DNA from: Ancalomicrobiaceae bacterium S20 | GTDB lineage: Bacteria > Pseudomonadota > Alphaproteobacteria > Rhizobiales > Ancalomicrobiaceae | Length of the DNA: 64,000 bases | NCBI GenBank assembly: GCA_040269895.1 | Contig: CP158568.1 | Coordinates: 4,492,001 to 4,556,000, forward strand | Direction: 5' to 3' | Part shown: in pieces, positions 11,524-21,145 of the stretch | Layout: the number at the start of each line of letters is the position of its first letter | Numbering within the stretch: position 1 is the first letter of the stretch | Notes under the pieces: generated by a model | Seen by the model: the letters and a program-made list of their open reading frames with translations, nothing else | The model's database searches: none | What the model was told of the DNA's origin: nothing | Translations under genes and position numbers: made by a program

Positions 11524-13029
11524 ATGCGGCAGCGGCGAGCGGCGACGGCGAGGCGGGCGCGATGGGCGCGCCGGCTCGGCATCGCGCTGATCGCCGTGCA
11601 GGCGCTCGGGCCGGCGGCCCTGGCCCAGACCGGCGCCAAGCCGTCGGACCGCTTGCCGCTTCGCGACAGTGTCGCGCCCACGGATCCGACGCCGGGCGAT
11701 CCCAAGTCCAACACTAGCCCGCCCCCGGCGGCATCCCCCGCGTCCGAGGCTCAAGCGCGCCGGCAGGCGGTCGAAACGGAGCTCGAGCGGATCACGCGCG
11801 ACAGCGCGCTCGGCAAGGAGCGCGAGGCGCAGATCCGGCTCGAAATCGAGGCATTGGAGAAGGATCGCACGCGGCTCAACGAGCAGGTGCTCGCTGCGGC
11901 GGCGCGGCTGAAGGCGCTCGACAGCGATCTCGGCGCCCGCGAGACGCGCATCAAGGCGATCGCCGACGACGAGGCCAAGGTCAGGGCGTCGCTCGCCAAG
12001 CGGCGCGCCGTGCTGGCCGACGTGCTGGCGGCCCTGCAGCGCATCGGGCGCAAGCCGCCGCCGGCGGTGGTGGTGCGACCCGAAGACGCGCTCGCCTCGG
12101 TGCGCAGCGCGATCCTGATCGGCGCGGTGTTGCCGGAACTGCGCCACGAGGCCGAGGCGCTGGTCGCGGACCTCGAGAACTATACCAAGATCCGCGAGAA
12201 GGCGGTCGCCGAGCGCGACAAGTTTCGCGCCGATGCGACCTCGCTCGCCGAGGAGCGCGCGCGGCTGGAGACGCTGATGGAGGAGCGCCGGAAGGCGCGC
12301 GGCGAGCAGGAGCAGAAGCTCGCCGACGAGCGCCGCCGCGCCGAGGAACTGGCCGCCAAGGCCGGATCGCTCAAGGAGCTGATCGGCAAGCTCGAGACCG
12401 ATATCGATTCGAGCCGCAAGGCTGCGGAAGCGGCCAGGAAGGCCGATGCCGACCGGCTGGCCAAGGGCGACGGAAAACCCGATCAAAAGACCGTGACAGC
12501 GTCGCTCGGCGACGCGGCCCGCCTTCAACCCGCCGTACCTTTCCCGGATGCAAAGGGTCTGCTGCCGTTGCCCGTCGGCGGGGCGATCCTGAAGAATTTC
12601 GGGGACGACGACGGAACCGGCGGCACGGTCAGAGGAATTTCCATCGCGGCGCGGCCCGAATCGCGCGTGACTTCACCTTGCGATGGCTGGATCGTGTTCG
12701 CTGGACCGTTCCGGTCCTACGGCAAAGTCTTGATTATCAACGGCGGCGGTGGATATCATATCGTTCTGGCTGGAATGGACCGGATCGACGTGGAAAACGG
12801 ACAGTTCGTCCTCGCCGGCGAACCGGTGGGCGTGATGGGGCAGCGGCACGCCGCCGGAGCAGCAGTATCGACGTCCGGGTCACCGGACGGTGACAGGACG
12901 ACCCAGCCGGGCGCCACCCAGCAGGGCTCCACTCAGCCGGTTCTCTACGTCGAGTTCAGGAAAGACAATACCTCGATCGACCCCGCTCCGTGGTGGGCTC
13001 GCTCGCGAGACGAAAAGGTTCGCGGATAA
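11524..13029 (+). CDS. EnvC-like murein hydrolase activator (coiled coil + degenerate M23)
   Basis: This is a periplasmic protein of about 501 residues. It has an Arg-rich signal peptide (RRARWARRLGIALIAVQALG...ALAQ), then a long coiled coil over roughly residues 70-320 rich in Arg/Glu/Ala heptads. A C-terminal LytM/M23-like domain begins at ILKNFGDDDGTGGTVRGISI. The zinc ligands of active M23 enzymes are not evident: the expected HxH is only YHIVLAGM. This agrees with an EnvC-type activator of cell-wall amidases rather than a peptidase. I chose the ATG at 11524, with GAGG nine bases upstream, over ATGs at 11425 and 11443. The last base of its TAA is the first of the ctpA ATG, so the two genes are coupled. 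Confidence 0.85.
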   Translation: MRQRRAATARRARWARRLGIALIAVQALGPAALAQTGAKPSDRLPLRDSVAPTDPTPGDPKSNTSPPPAASPASEAQARRQAVETELERITRDSALGKEREAQIRLEIEALEKDRTRLNEQVLAAAARLKALDSDLGARETRIKAIADDEAKVRASLAKRRAVLADVLAALQRIGRKPPPAVVVRPEDALASVRSAILIGAVLPELRHEAEALVADLENYTKIREKAVAERDKFRADATSLAEERARLETLMEERRKARGEQEQKLADERRRAEELAAKAGSLKELIGKLETDIDSSRKAAEAARKADADRLAKGDGKPDQKTVTASLGDAARLQPAVPFPDAKGLLPLPVGGAILKNFGDDDGTGGTVRGISIAARPESRVTSPCDGWIVFAGPFRSYGKVLIINGGGGYHIVLAGMDRIDVENGQFVLAGEPVGVMGQRHAAGAAVSTSGSPDGDRTTQPGATQQGSTQPVLYVEFRKDNTSIDPAPWWARSRDEKVRG

Positions 13030-14363
13030 TGCGCAAGCTGTCGATGTTGTTCGTGGGGGTCGCGATCGGTGCCGGTGCCGTGATCGGCGTCAGCCAAGGC
13101 AAGAGCCTGATCGCCGGCACCGCGAGCGCTGCCAATGCTGATATCTATCGCCAGCTCAACCTGTTCGGCGAAGTGTTCGACCGGATCCGGGCCGACTACG
13201 TCGAGCCGCCGGATGAGCAGAAGGTCATCGAGGCGGCGATCAACGGCATGCTGTCGTCGCTCGACCCGCATTCGAGCTACCTGCCGCCGAAGAGCTTCCG
13301 CGACATGCAGGTGCAGACGCGCGGCGAGTTCGGTGGTCTCGGCATCGAGGTGACGATGGAGGACAACGTCCTCAAGGTCGTGACCCCGATCGACGACACT
13401 CCGGCGGCCCGCGCCGGCGTGCGCGCCGGCGACATCATCCTGTCGCTCGACGGCGATCCGGTGCAGGGCCTGACCCTGAACCAGGCCGTCGACAAGATGC
13501 GCGGCCCGGTCAATTCGGCGATTACGCTCAGCCTCAAGCGCGAGGGCGTCAACGAACCGGTCGAGGTCAAGATCGTGCGCGACACGATCAAGATCAAGTC
13601 GGTGAAGGCCAAGAACGAGGGCGACATCGGTTATATCCGGATCACCCAGTTCACCGAGCAGACCTTCGACGGTCTCAAGGACGGCATCGACAAGATCAAC
13701 AAGGACGTCGGCGGCGCGGACAAGGTCAAGGGCTATGTGCTCGACCTGCGTAACAACCCCGGCGGCCTGCTCGATCAGGCGATCGCGGTGTCCGACGCGT
13801 TCCTGGAGCGCGGCGAGATCGTCTCGACCCGCGGCCGCAACGCCGACGAGACGCAGCGCTACAACGCCCGCTCCGGCGATCTGACCAAGGGCAAGCCGCT
13901 GATCGTGCTGATCAACGGCGGTTCGGCCTCGGCCTCAGAGATCGTCTCCGGCGCGCTGCAGGATCATCGTCGCGCGACGGTGGTCGGTACGCGCTCGTTC
14001 GGCAAGGGCTCGGTGCAGACGATCATCCCGCTCGGCCAGAACGGCGCGATCCGCCTGACCACGGCGCGCTACTACACGCCGTCGGGCCGGTCGATCCAGG
14101 CCAAGGGCATCGAGCCGGACATCGAGGTGATGCAGGACAGCCCTGCCGACCTCAAGGGCAAGGACGACACGAAGGGCGAGGCCGGTCTGAAGGGCCACCT
14201 GAAGAACCCCGCCGACGCGGTCGAGGAGAAGTCCGGTTCGCAGGCCTACGTGCCGAAGGACGAAAAGGACGACAAGGCGCTCAACTACGCTTACGATCTC
14301 CTGAAGGGAATCAAGGTCAACAGCGCCTTCCCGCCCAATCCGAAGACGGCGATTCCGAACTGA
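13029..14363 (+). CDS. ctpA: Carboxyl-terminal processing protease (S41, PDZ)
   Basis: This serine protease of family S41 is exported to the periplasm and trims or degrades proteins from their C-terminus. The 444-residue product has an N-terminal signal or anchor (LFVGVAIGAGAVIGV). A PDZ domain follows (FGGLGIEVTMEDNVLKVV... AGVRAGDIILSLDG). The catalytic domain has the Ser in NGGSASASEIVSGALQDHRR and the Lys in GTRSFGKGSVQTI. The C-terminal tail is Lys/Asp-rich. The start overlaps the previous stop (TAATG), which decides against an earlier GTG. The pairing with an EnvC-like factor suggests joint work on peptidoglycan hydrolases. Confidence 0.95.
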   Translation: MRKLSMLFVGVAIGAGAVIGVSQGKSLIAGTASAANADIYRQLNLFGEVFDRIRADYVEPPDEQKVIEAAINGMLSSLDPHSSYLPPKSFRDMQVQTRGEFGGLGIEVTMEDNVLKVVTPIDDTPAARAGVRAGDIILSLDGDPVQGLTLNQAVDKMRGPVNSAITLSLKREGVNEPVEVKIVRDTIKIKSVKAKNEGDIGYIRITQFTEQTFDGLKDGIDKINKDVGGADKVKGYVLDLRNNPGGLLDQAIAVSDAFLERGEIVSTRGRNADETQRYNARSGDLTKGKPLIVLINGGSASASEIVSGALQDHRRATVVGTRSFGKGSVQTIIPLGQNGAIRLTTARYYTPSGRSIQAKGIEPDIEVMQDSPADLKGKDDTKGEAGLKGHLKNPADAVEEKSGSQAYVPKDEKDDKALNYAYDLLKGIKVNSAFPPNPKTAIPN

Positions 14364-14389
14364 TCGTTCGGAGCCTCGCACGATAATCG

Positions 14390-14424
14390 GGACCGCCGGG
14401 CCGGGAACGGGTCGGCGGTCCTTT
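14390..14424 (+). terminator. Probable terminator after ctpA
   Basis: GGACCGCCG (14390-14398) pairs with CGGCGGTCC (14413-14421), followed by TTT. The U-tract is short, so some transcription probably continues into the deacetylase gene 220 bases downstream. Confidence 0.5.
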
Positions 14425-14643
14425 GATTCCGGGACTTTCGAGGCCGGGCGTCGGGATCGGCCGACCGCGCGAGGAGGGCGCGGGTCGCCGGGACCGGATG
14501 CCCGCCGATCGTCGATGCCGTTCGGAGCGGGGCGCGCGCTTCCGTGCGGCGCCGCGGTCGGCAGCGCGGGGGCCGGCGTCCGTGAGACGTCGGCGTCGGC
14601 TCGGCGGCGAAACTGGAACAGACCTGGGGCAGATCTGGAGCGC

Positions 14644-15867
14644 ATGGCACGCGATCTCAACGAGCCGCTCGGCACGGCGAAGCGATTCAGCGGGTGGAAA
14701 CGCGTTCCCTACGGCGTCATCGGCCTGTCGATCGTGGCACTGGTGGCGATGATCGGTGGCGTCTGGATCGCGCTGGTCAAGGATCCGCTCGGCGGCGAGC
14801 CGATGGCGGTCGTCCGGGTCGATCGCGGCCGGACCGGGATAGGGCCGAGCGACGTCGGCGTCAAGGACATGCCCGATCGCACGCGCAAGCCGGCCGCGGC
14901 CGCGCATGGCGGCGCCGAGACGGCGTCGGAGGCGACCGGTGGCGAGCATGCCGCAGCGCCGGCCGGCGCGGAGGCCAAGGCCGAGGCGGGCGCGCCGTCC
15001 GGGCAACTCGCGCTCGATCCGGAAGACGCGGCCCGGCGGGCGCCGGAGGTGGTCGAAGGCCAGCCGCTGACCACGACGCCGGTCGCCCGCGTCAGCGACA
15101 AGGGCCGCTACGGTATCCTGCCCAAGGTCGCGGCGGACGGCACGCGGCCGCTCGAAGTCTACGCGAGGCCGGCGCCGCGCCGGCCGTCGTCGCAGCCGAA
15201 GGTGGTCATGATCGTCGGCGGCCTGGGTCTCAGCCAGACCGCGACGCAGGAGGCGCTGCGCCAGCTGCCCGGCGGCATCACGCTCGGCTTTGCGCCCTAC
15301 GGCGGCAGCCTCGATCGCTGGGTCGCGCGCGCGCGCCAGGACGGCCACGAACTGCTGCTGCAGATCCCGATGGAGCCGTTCGACTATCCCGACAACGATC
15401 CGGGCCCGCACACGCTGCTCGCCGGCGGGCCGGTCGAGCAGAACCCCGACAAGGTCCAGTGGCTCCTGTCGCGCGTGACCAACTACGTCGGCGTGATGAA
15501 CTACATGGGCGGCAAGTACACGGCGACGGAAACGGCGCTGGAGCCGTTCCTGAAGGAGATCGGTACGCGCGGCCTCATGTACCTCGACGACGGCACGTCG
15601 AGCCGGTCGGTCGCCGTCCAGGTGTCGCGCAAGACGCGGACGCCGTTCGCGCGCGCCGATGTGGTCGTCGATCAGGTCGCGACCGACGCTGGTATCGACG
15701 CGCGCCTCGCCCAGCTCGAGCAGCTCGCGCGGACCAACGGCTCGGCGATCGGCGTCGCGAGCGCGTTGCCGATCACGGTCAAGAAGCTCGCGGAATGGGC
15801 GAAGTCGCTCGACAGCCGCGGCCTAGTGCTCGTGCCGGTGTCGTCGCTGGCGCGGTTCGCGGGGTGA
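14644..15867 (+). CDS. Divergent polysaccharide deacetylase family protein
   Basis: The 407-residue protein has one N-terminal transmembrane segment (YGVIGLSIVALVAMIGGVWI). A Pro/Ala/Glu-rich linker of about 150 residues follows, then a C-terminal NodB-like fold of the divergent type: VVMIVGGLGLSQTATQEALR, ITLGFAPYGGSLDRW, and ELLLQIPMEPFDYPDNDPGP. The usual family pattern with LHLPMEP and MGSRF is present in related form (MNYMGGKYTATE). The ATG at 14644 is preceded by GGAG; the open frame reaches back to 14515 without family sequence. In Alphaproteobacteria it commonly follows ctpA. Catalytic activity on peptidoglycan is not established. Confidence 0.87.
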   Translation: MARDLNEPLGTAKRFSGWKRVPYGVIGLSIVALVAMIGGVWIALVKDPLGGEPMAVVRVDRGRTGIGPSDVGVKDMPDRTRKPAAAAHGGAETASEATGGEHAAAPAGAEAKAEAGAPSGQLALDPEDAARRAPEVVEGQPLTTTPVARVSDKGRYGILPKVAADGTRPLEVYARPAPRRPSSQPKVVMIVGGLGLSQTATQEALRQLPGGITLGFAPYGGSLDRWVARARQDGHELLLQIPMEPFDYPDNDPGPHTLLAGGPVEQNPDKVQWLLSRVTNYVGVMNYMGGKYTATETALEPFLKEIGTRGLMYLDDGTSSRSVAVQVSRKTRTPFARADVVVDQVATDAGIDARLAQLEQLARTNGSAIGVASALPITVKKLAEWAKSLDSRGLVLVPVSSLARFAG

Positions 15868-15888
15868 TCCGCCGCTGGCGGTAAGGCT

Positions 15889-16578
15889 TCAGAGCCTGTG
15901 GCCGTCGGCGCGCAGCGCCGAGGACGAGATCGGCACGCGCGGGGCATGCACGAAGACCCAGGCCGGCGCGGCGTGGTCGGCGAGCGAACGGGCATCGGCC
16001 TCCGCGAGGCGATAGCGGTCGAGCGCGCGGCCGGCCCGGCAGGACAGCGCGGCGAGCGTCGAGCCCGGGCGATCGACGATCGCGATCGGCATGGCGCTCG
16101 CGATGCGGCGCCAATGCTGCCAGCGGTGGAAGCTCGCCAGATTGTCGGCGCCCATGACCCAGACGAAGCGCACCTGCGGATGCGCGCGGACCAGACGGGC
16201 GACGGTCTGCCATGAATAGGTCGCGCCGAGCGAGGCTTCGAACGCGGTCACGACGACGCGGGGATTGTGCGTCAGTGTCCGCGCCGCGGCGATGCGGCGG
16301 CCGAGCGGGGCGAGCGCGCCGCGATCCTTGAGCGGGTTGCCGGGCGTCACCATCATCCAGACCCGATCGAGGCCGAGGCGGGCGAGCGCGGTCTCCGCGA
16401 CATGCACGTGGCCGGCATGGGGCGGGTTGAACGAGCCGCCGAACAGCCCGATCCGCATGCCGGGCGTCGTCGGCGGGATGCGCAGGTCGGCCGCCCCGGC
16501 ATCGCCGGAATAAAGCGCGGCTGCCGTCGCTCCCGTCGGGGGAGCGCCGGGCCTGTCGGAGGGCGGGGTGGCGGACAT
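15889..16578 (-). CDS. nadD: Nicotinate-nucleotide adenylyltransferase
   Basis: NadD makes nicotinate adenine dinucleotide from nicotinate mononucleotide and ATP in NAD synthesis. The nucleotidyltransferase motif GLFGGSFNPPHAGHVHVAE is clear. The second signature, ISSSALR, appears near the end as PRVPISSSALRADG. The MGADNLASFHRWQHW segment carries substrate-contact residues. I chose the ATG at 16578 (229 residues), which keeps a Pro-rich N-terminal extension common in Alphaproteobacteria; an ATG at 16458 just before MRIGLFGG is the alternative. No good ribosome-binding site marks either. It is read in line with proA. Confidence 0.95.
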   Translation of the reverse strand: MSATPPSDRPGAPPTGATAAALYSGDAGAADLRIPPTTPGMRIGLFGGSFNPPHAGHVHVAETALARLGLDRVWMMVTPGNPLKDRGALAPLGRRIAAARTLTHNPRVVVTAFEASLGATYSWQTVARLVRAHPQVRFVWVMGADNLASFHRWQHWRRIASAMPIAIVDRPGSTLAALSCRAGRALDRYRLAEADARSLADHAAPAWVFVHAPRVPISSSALRADGHRL

Positions 16579-16646
16579 GGCCAAGTCGGAGCGGTCTCGG
16601 TCGGAGGGCGGCCGGTGTGGCGCAAGGAAAGAGCTCGAAACGCGCC

Positions 16647-17969
16647 TCAGGGGCGGGTCTGGCCGTCACCGTAGACGCAATATTTGAACGAAACGAGCTG
16701 GTCGACACCGACCGGCCCGCGCGCGTGCATCTTGCCGGTCGCGATGCCGATCTCGCCGCCGAAGCCGAATTCGCCGCCGTCGGCGAACTGGGTGGAGGCG
16801 TTCCAGGCGACGATGGCGCTGTCGACGCGGTTCATGAAGGCGGTCGCGGCCGCCTCGTCCTCGGTGACGATCGCTTCGGTGTGGTGCGAGCCGTAGGTCT
16901 CGATATGTGCGATGGCGGCATCGAGACCGTCGACCACGCGGACCGAGATGATCGCGTCGAGGTATTCGGTCGACCAGTCGGCCTCGGTCGCCGGCACGAC
17001 GCCGGCGAGCGCGGCCGCGACGGCGCCGTCGCCGCGGATCTCGCAGCCGGCGGCGGCGAGATCTTGCAGGATCGGCCCGAGATGGGTCACGGCGACCGCG
17101 CGGTCGACCAGCAGGGTCTCGGCCGAGCCGCAGACGCCGGTGCGGCGCATCTTGGCGTTCAGCACGATCTGGCGCGCCATGTCGAGATCGGCGCCGGCAT
17201 GGACATAGACGTGGCAGATGCCTTCCAGGTGCGAGAACACCGGCACGCGTGCCTCGGTCTGGACGCGCGCGACCAGGCTCTTGCCGCCGCGCGGCACGAT
17301 CACGTCGATATTGCCGTCGAGCCCCGCCAGCATCTGGCCGACCGCCGCGCGGTCGCGGGTCGGCACCAGCTGGATCGCGTCGGGCGCGAGGCCGGCCTCG
17401 CCGAGGCCGGCGCGCATCGCCTCGACGATCGCGGCGGAGGAGCGGAAGCTGTCCGAGCCGCCGCGCAGGATCGCGGCGTTGCCGCTCTTCAGGCAGAGCG
17501 CGCCGGCATCGGCGGTCACGTTCGGACGGCTCTCGTAGATGATGCCGATCACGCCGAGCGGCGTCGCGACGCGGCGGATGCGCAGGCCGTTCGGCCGGGT
17601 CCATTCGGCGAGGATGCGGCCGACCGGATCTTCGAGGCTGGCGACCTCCTCGATGCCGGTCGCGACCGCGTCGAGGCGCGCCGGCGTCAGGGTCAGGCGG
17701 TCGACGAAGGAAGCGGCCATGCCCTCGCGCTTGGCATCGGCGACGTCTTCGGCATTGGCGGCCAGGATGGCCGCGGCGCGGGCGCGGATCGCCACAGCCA
17801 TGGCCTTCAGCGCGGCGTCCTTCTGCGCGCGCGGGGCGACCGCGAGCACGCGCGCGGCCGCGCGGGCGCGCTGGCCGATCTCACGCATGACGGTCTCGAC
17901 CGAACCGCTGCCGTTCAGGCCGCTGTCGTTCAGGCCGCTGCCGTCGATCACGCGGGCTGCATCCGCCAT
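16647..17969 (-). CDS. proA: Glutamate-5-semialdehyde dehydrogenase
   Basis: ProA reduces gamma-glutamyl phosphate to glutamate semialdehyde, the second step of proline synthesis, with NADPH. The 440-residue product shows [33 protein letters not shown] and the catalytic-Cys region [16 protein letters not shown]. The end is typical: [20 protein letters not shown] then [13 protein letters not shown]. The ATG at 17969 overlaps the proB stop by one base. A GTG directly before it is also possible, and GAGGGG stands upstream. The N-terminus has a small duplication, [12 protein letters not shown]. Confidence 0.97.
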   Translation of the reverse strand: MADAARVIDGSGLNDSGLNGSGSVETVMREIGQRARAAARVLAVAPRAQKDAALKAMAVAIRARAAAILAANAEDVADAKREGMAASFVDRLTLTPARLDAVATGIEEVASLEDPVGRILAEWTRPNGLRIRRVATPLGVIGIIYESRPNVTADAGALCLKSGNAAILRGGSDSFRSSAAIVEAMRAGLGEAGLAPDAIQLVPTRDRAAVGQMLAGLDGNIDVIVPRGGKSLVARVQTEARVPVFSHLEGICHVYVHAGADLDMARQIVLNAKMRRTGVCGSAETLLVDRAVAVTHLGPILQDLAAAGCEIRGDGAVAAALAGVVPATEADWSTEYLDAIISVRVVDGLDAAIAHIETYGSHHTEAIVTEDEAAATAFMNRVDSAIVAWNASTQFADGGEFGFGGEIGIATGKMHARGPVGVDQLVSFKYCVYGDGQTRP

Positions 17970-19090
17970 CACTCGCCCCTCAGAACCATGTCGTCGCGAT
18001 GGATCATCTCCATCCGACCCGTATATCCCAAGATCGCCTCGATTTCATGGGTCTTGCGACCCAGGATCGCGCCGGCGTCGTCGGCATCGAAGGCAACGAG
18101 GCCGCGGCCGAGGAGTTCGCCCTCCGGGCCCTGGATCATCACCGTGTCGCCGCGGGCGAAGCGGCCTTCGACCCGCACGCAGCCGGCCGGCAGCAGGCTC
18201 TTGCCCTGCCTGAGCGCGCGCACCGCACCGGCATCGACCACGACGGCGCCGCGATCGTCGAGGCTGCCGGCGATCCATTTCTTGCGCGCCGTGACCGGGT
18301 TCTCCTCGGCGAGGAACCAGGTCGACGGCTCGCCCTTCGAGATGGCGGCGAGCGGGTTCATGCGCTTGCCGAGCGAGATCACCATCGAGGTGCCGGCGCC
18401 GGTGGCGATCTTGCCGGCCTCGATCTTGGTCTTCATGCCGCCACGCGACAGTTCCGAGCCGGCGCCGCCGGCGATCGCCTCGATCTCGGGGGTGATCTTC
18501 TCGACCACCGGGATCAGCGTCGCGTTCGGGTCGTCGTTCGGCGGGGCGGTGTAGAGCCCGTCGATGTCGGAGAGCAGCACGAGGCAATCGGCGCCGACCA
18601 TGGTCGCGACGCGGGCGCCGAGGCGGTCGTTGTCGCCGTAGCGGATCTCGGAGGTCGCGACCGTGTCGTTCTCGTTGATGACCGGGATCGCGCGGCGCTC
18701 GAGCAGTGTGCCGAGCGTCGCGCGGGCGTTCAGATAGCGGCGGCGGTTCTCGGTGTCGTCGAGGGTGAGCAGCACCTGCGCGGCGATATAGCCATGGGCG
18801 CCGAGCACCTCCGAATAGGCGCGCGCGAGCGCGATCTGGCCGACGGCGGCGGCGGCCTGGCTCTCCTCGAGCTCGAGCGGGCCCTTGCGCAGGCCGAGCT
18901 TGCCGCGGCCCAGTGCGATCGCGCCGGAGGAGACCAGCAGCACCTCGCGGCCATCCTTCATCAGCGCGGCGACATCCGCCGCGAGGCTCGCCAGCCATGG
19001 CGCCTTGAGCTCGCCGGTCGCACGGTCGACCAGCAGGGCCGATCCGATCTTCACGACGATGCGGCGGTAGTCTTCGAGGCGGCGGATCAT
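17969..19090 (-). CDS. proB: Glutamate 5-kinase
   Basis: ProB phosphorylates the gamma-carboxyl of glutamate, the first and feedback-controlled step of proline synthesis. The 373-residue product has the amino-acid kinase domain: [38 protein letters not shown] and [15 protein letters not shown]-terminal PUA domain runs from about residue 280 onward ([19 protein letters not shown]). I took the ATG at 19090 before [13 protein letters not shown], the family start; an ATG 16 codons upstream adds no conserved sequence. proB and proA overlap. In related genomes obgE lies just before proB; here it is about 41 kb away. Confidence 0.96.
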   Translation of the reverse strand: MIRRLEDYRRIVVKIGSALLVDRATGELKAPWLASLAADVAALMKDGREVLLVSSGAIALGRGKLGLRKGPLELEESQAAAAVGQIALARAYSEVLGAHGYIAAQVLLTLDDTENRRRYLNARATLGTLLERRAIPVINENDTVATSEIRYGDNDRLGARVATMVGADCLVLLSDIDGLYTAPPNDDPNATLIPVVEKITPEIEAIAGGAGSELSRGGMKTKIEAGKIATGAGTSMVISLGKRMNPLAAISKGEPSTWFLAEENPVTARKKWIAGSLDDRGAVVVDAGAVRALRQGKSLLPAGCVRVEGRFARGDTVMIQGPEGELLGRGLVAFDADDAGAILGRKTHEIEAILGYTGRMEMIHRDDMVLRGE

Positions 19091-19306
19091 GGCAGAGGCA
19101 GTCTTCGGATGGGTCGGGGCTCTCGCGAGAGAGCGCATGGGCCGGGGACGCCACGCTTAGGCGCGATCGGGCCGCGGCGCAAGCGAGGCGGCATCGCAGC
19201 GGCCCGGCGTTGGACATGCTTCTCCATGTCGTTCCGGCGCCTTATTAAACGGCCACGTGTTGGTCGCCGATCCGGCCACGCTCGAACGGTCGTGGGGAGA
19301 GCTGCC

Positions 19307-21115
19307 TTGAACCGCCTGTGCGCCTTTATTTTGGCCCTCGCCGCAACGCTCTGCCTCGAAGGCGCATCGCCCGGCGCGGCCGGCGACCTGCCGGCAAAGC
19401 TCGCCGATCCCGGCCAATGGGCGATCCAGACCGGCGACTATGCGGCGACGCGATTCTCGAGGCTCGACCAGATCACCACGGCCAATGTGAAGGATCTCAC
19501 ACCGGTGTGGTCGTTCTCGACCGGCGCGCTCCGTGGCCATGAGGGCGGGCCGCTGGTCGTCGACGACGTCATGTATGTCCATGCGCCGTTCCCCAACATG
19601 ATCTACGCGCTCGATCTCGACCACGACGGCCGCGTGCTCTGGAGCTACACCCCGCGGCAGGATCCGCAGACGATCGCGATCATGTGCTGCGACACGGTCT
19701 ATCGCGGCCTCGCCTATGCCGACGGCCGGGTGTTCCTGCATCAGGCCGACACGACGGTGGTGGCGCTCGACGCCAAGACGGGCAAGGTGCTCTGGAGCGT
19801 CAAGAACGGCGACATCGCGCGCGGCGAGACCAATTCGGCGACGGTGCTGCCGATCCGGGACAAGATCATCGTCGGCATCGCCGGCGGCGAATATGGCGCG
19901 CGCTGCCACATCACGGCCTATGAGGCCGCGACCGGCAAGCGGCTCTGGCGCGCCTATTCGGTCGGGCCGGACGAGGATCTGCTCGTCGATCCCGACAAGA
20001 CCACCGAGCTCGGCAAGCCGATCGGCAGGGATTCCAGCCTGAAGACCTGGTCGGGCGACCAGTGGAGACTCGGCGGCGGCTGCACCTGGGGCTGGTTCTC
20101 CTACGATCCGGAGCTCGACCTCTTCTACTACGGCGCCGGCAATCCCTCGACCTGGAACCCGATGCAGCGGCCGGGCGACAACAAATGGGCGATGACCATA
20201 TTCGCCCGTTCGCCCGAGACCGGCACGGCGAAGTGGGTCTATCAGATGACCCCGCACGACGAATGGGACTATGACGGCGTCAACGAGATGGTGCTGTCGG
20301 AGCAGACGATCGACGGTCGGTCGCGCAAGGTGCTCAGCCACTTCGACCGCAACGGCTTCGGCTATACGCTCGACCGGGTGACCGGCGAACTGCTGGTCGC
20401 CGAGAAGTTCGAGCCGACCGTCAACTGGGCGACCAGGGTCGACATGGACAAGGCGAGCCCGACCTATGGCCGGCCGCTGGTCGACAAGCGCTACTCGACC
20501 GAGACCAAGGGCGAGGACGAGACCACGCAGGGCATCTGCCCGGGCGCGCCGGGCGCGAAGAACCAGGCGCCCTCGGCCTATTCGCCGCTGACCGGCCTCA
20601 ACTACGTGCCGGTCAACCGGCTCTGCATGGACTACGAGCCGTTCCGCGTCACCTACACGCCGGGGCAACCTTACGTCGGCGCGACGCTGACGCTCTACGG
20701 GCCGAAGGAGGCCGACGGCCGGACCGGGCGTTTCATCGCCTGGGATCCGAAGACCGGCAAGATCGTCTGGGCGAAGGAAGAGCCGTTCTCGGTGTGGTCG
20801 GGCGCACTCGCGACCGCGGGTGGGCTCGTGTTCTACGGCACGCTGGAGGGCTATCTGAAAGCCGTCGATGCCAAGACCGGAGCGGAACTCTGGCGGTTCA
20901 AGACGCCGTCCGGCATTGTCGGCAATCCGATGACCTACACGCACAAGGGCCGGCAGTATGTCGCCGTGCTCTCCGGCGTCGGCGGCTGGGCCGGCATCGG
21001 CATCGCCGCCGGCCTCACCGACCCGCAAGACGGCTCCGGCGCGGTCGGCGCCTACCAGAGCCTCTCGAGCTACACCGCAATGGGCGGTGTGCTGACGGTG
21101 TTCGGGTTGCGGTGA
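19307..21115 (+). CDS. xoxF: XoxF-type PQQ-dependent methanol/ethanol dehydrogenase
   Basis: This is a periplasmic quinoprotein alcohol dehydrogenase of 602 residues with an eight-bladed propeller fold. The TTG start at 19307 has a strong GGGGAGAG six bases before it and opens a signal peptide ([19 protein letters not shown]). Visible landmarks are the vicinal disulfide Cys127-Cys128 in MCCDT, metal ligand Glu195 in GGEYG and Asn279 in [10 protein letters not shown]. The catalytic Asp321 is followed by Asp323 in the sequence WDYDGVNE. In calcium enzymes (MxaF) the second Asp is Ala; in lanthanide enzymes (XoxF) it is Asp. The sequence thus predicts a lanthanide site. No xoxG cytochrome, xoxJ or pqq gene is adjacent. 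Confidence 0.88.
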   Translation: MNRLCAFILALAATLCLEGASPGAAGDLPAKLADPGQWAIQTGDYAATRFSRLDQITTANVKDLTPVWSFSTGALRGHEGGPLVVDDVMYVHAPFPNMIYALDLDHDGRVLWSYTPRQDPQTIAIMCCDTVYRGLAYADGRVFLHQADTTVVALDAKTGKVLWSVKNGDIARGETNSATVLPIRDKIIVGIAGGEYGARCHITAYEAATGKRLWRAYSVGPDEDLLVDPDKTTELGKPIGRDSSLKTWSGDQWRLGGGCTWGWFSYDPELDLFYYGAGNPSTWNPMQRPGDNKWAMTIFARSPETGTAKWVYQMTPHDEWDYDGVNEMVLSEQTIDGRSRKVLSHFDRNGFGYTLDRVTGELLVAEKFEPTVNWATRVDMDKASPTYGRPLVDKRYSTETKGEDETTQGICPGAPGAKNQAPSAYSPLTGLNYVPVNRLCMDYEPFRVTYTPGQPYVGATLTLYGPKEADGRTGRFIAWDPKTGKIVWAKEEPFSVWSGALATAGGLVFYGTLEGYLKAVDAKTGAELWRFKTPSGIVGNPMTYTHKGRQYVAVLSGVGGWAGIGIAAGLTDPQDGSGAVGAYQSLSSYTAMGGVLTVFGLR

Positions 21116-21145
21116 GGGGGCGCCTTGCGGCCCTCGCGGCGGCGC

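Noticed and set aside
17999-19306. Upstream extension of the xoxF frame by about 430 codons
   Set aside because: The extension is antisense to proB. A strong ribosome-binding site and signal peptide fix the start at 19,307.
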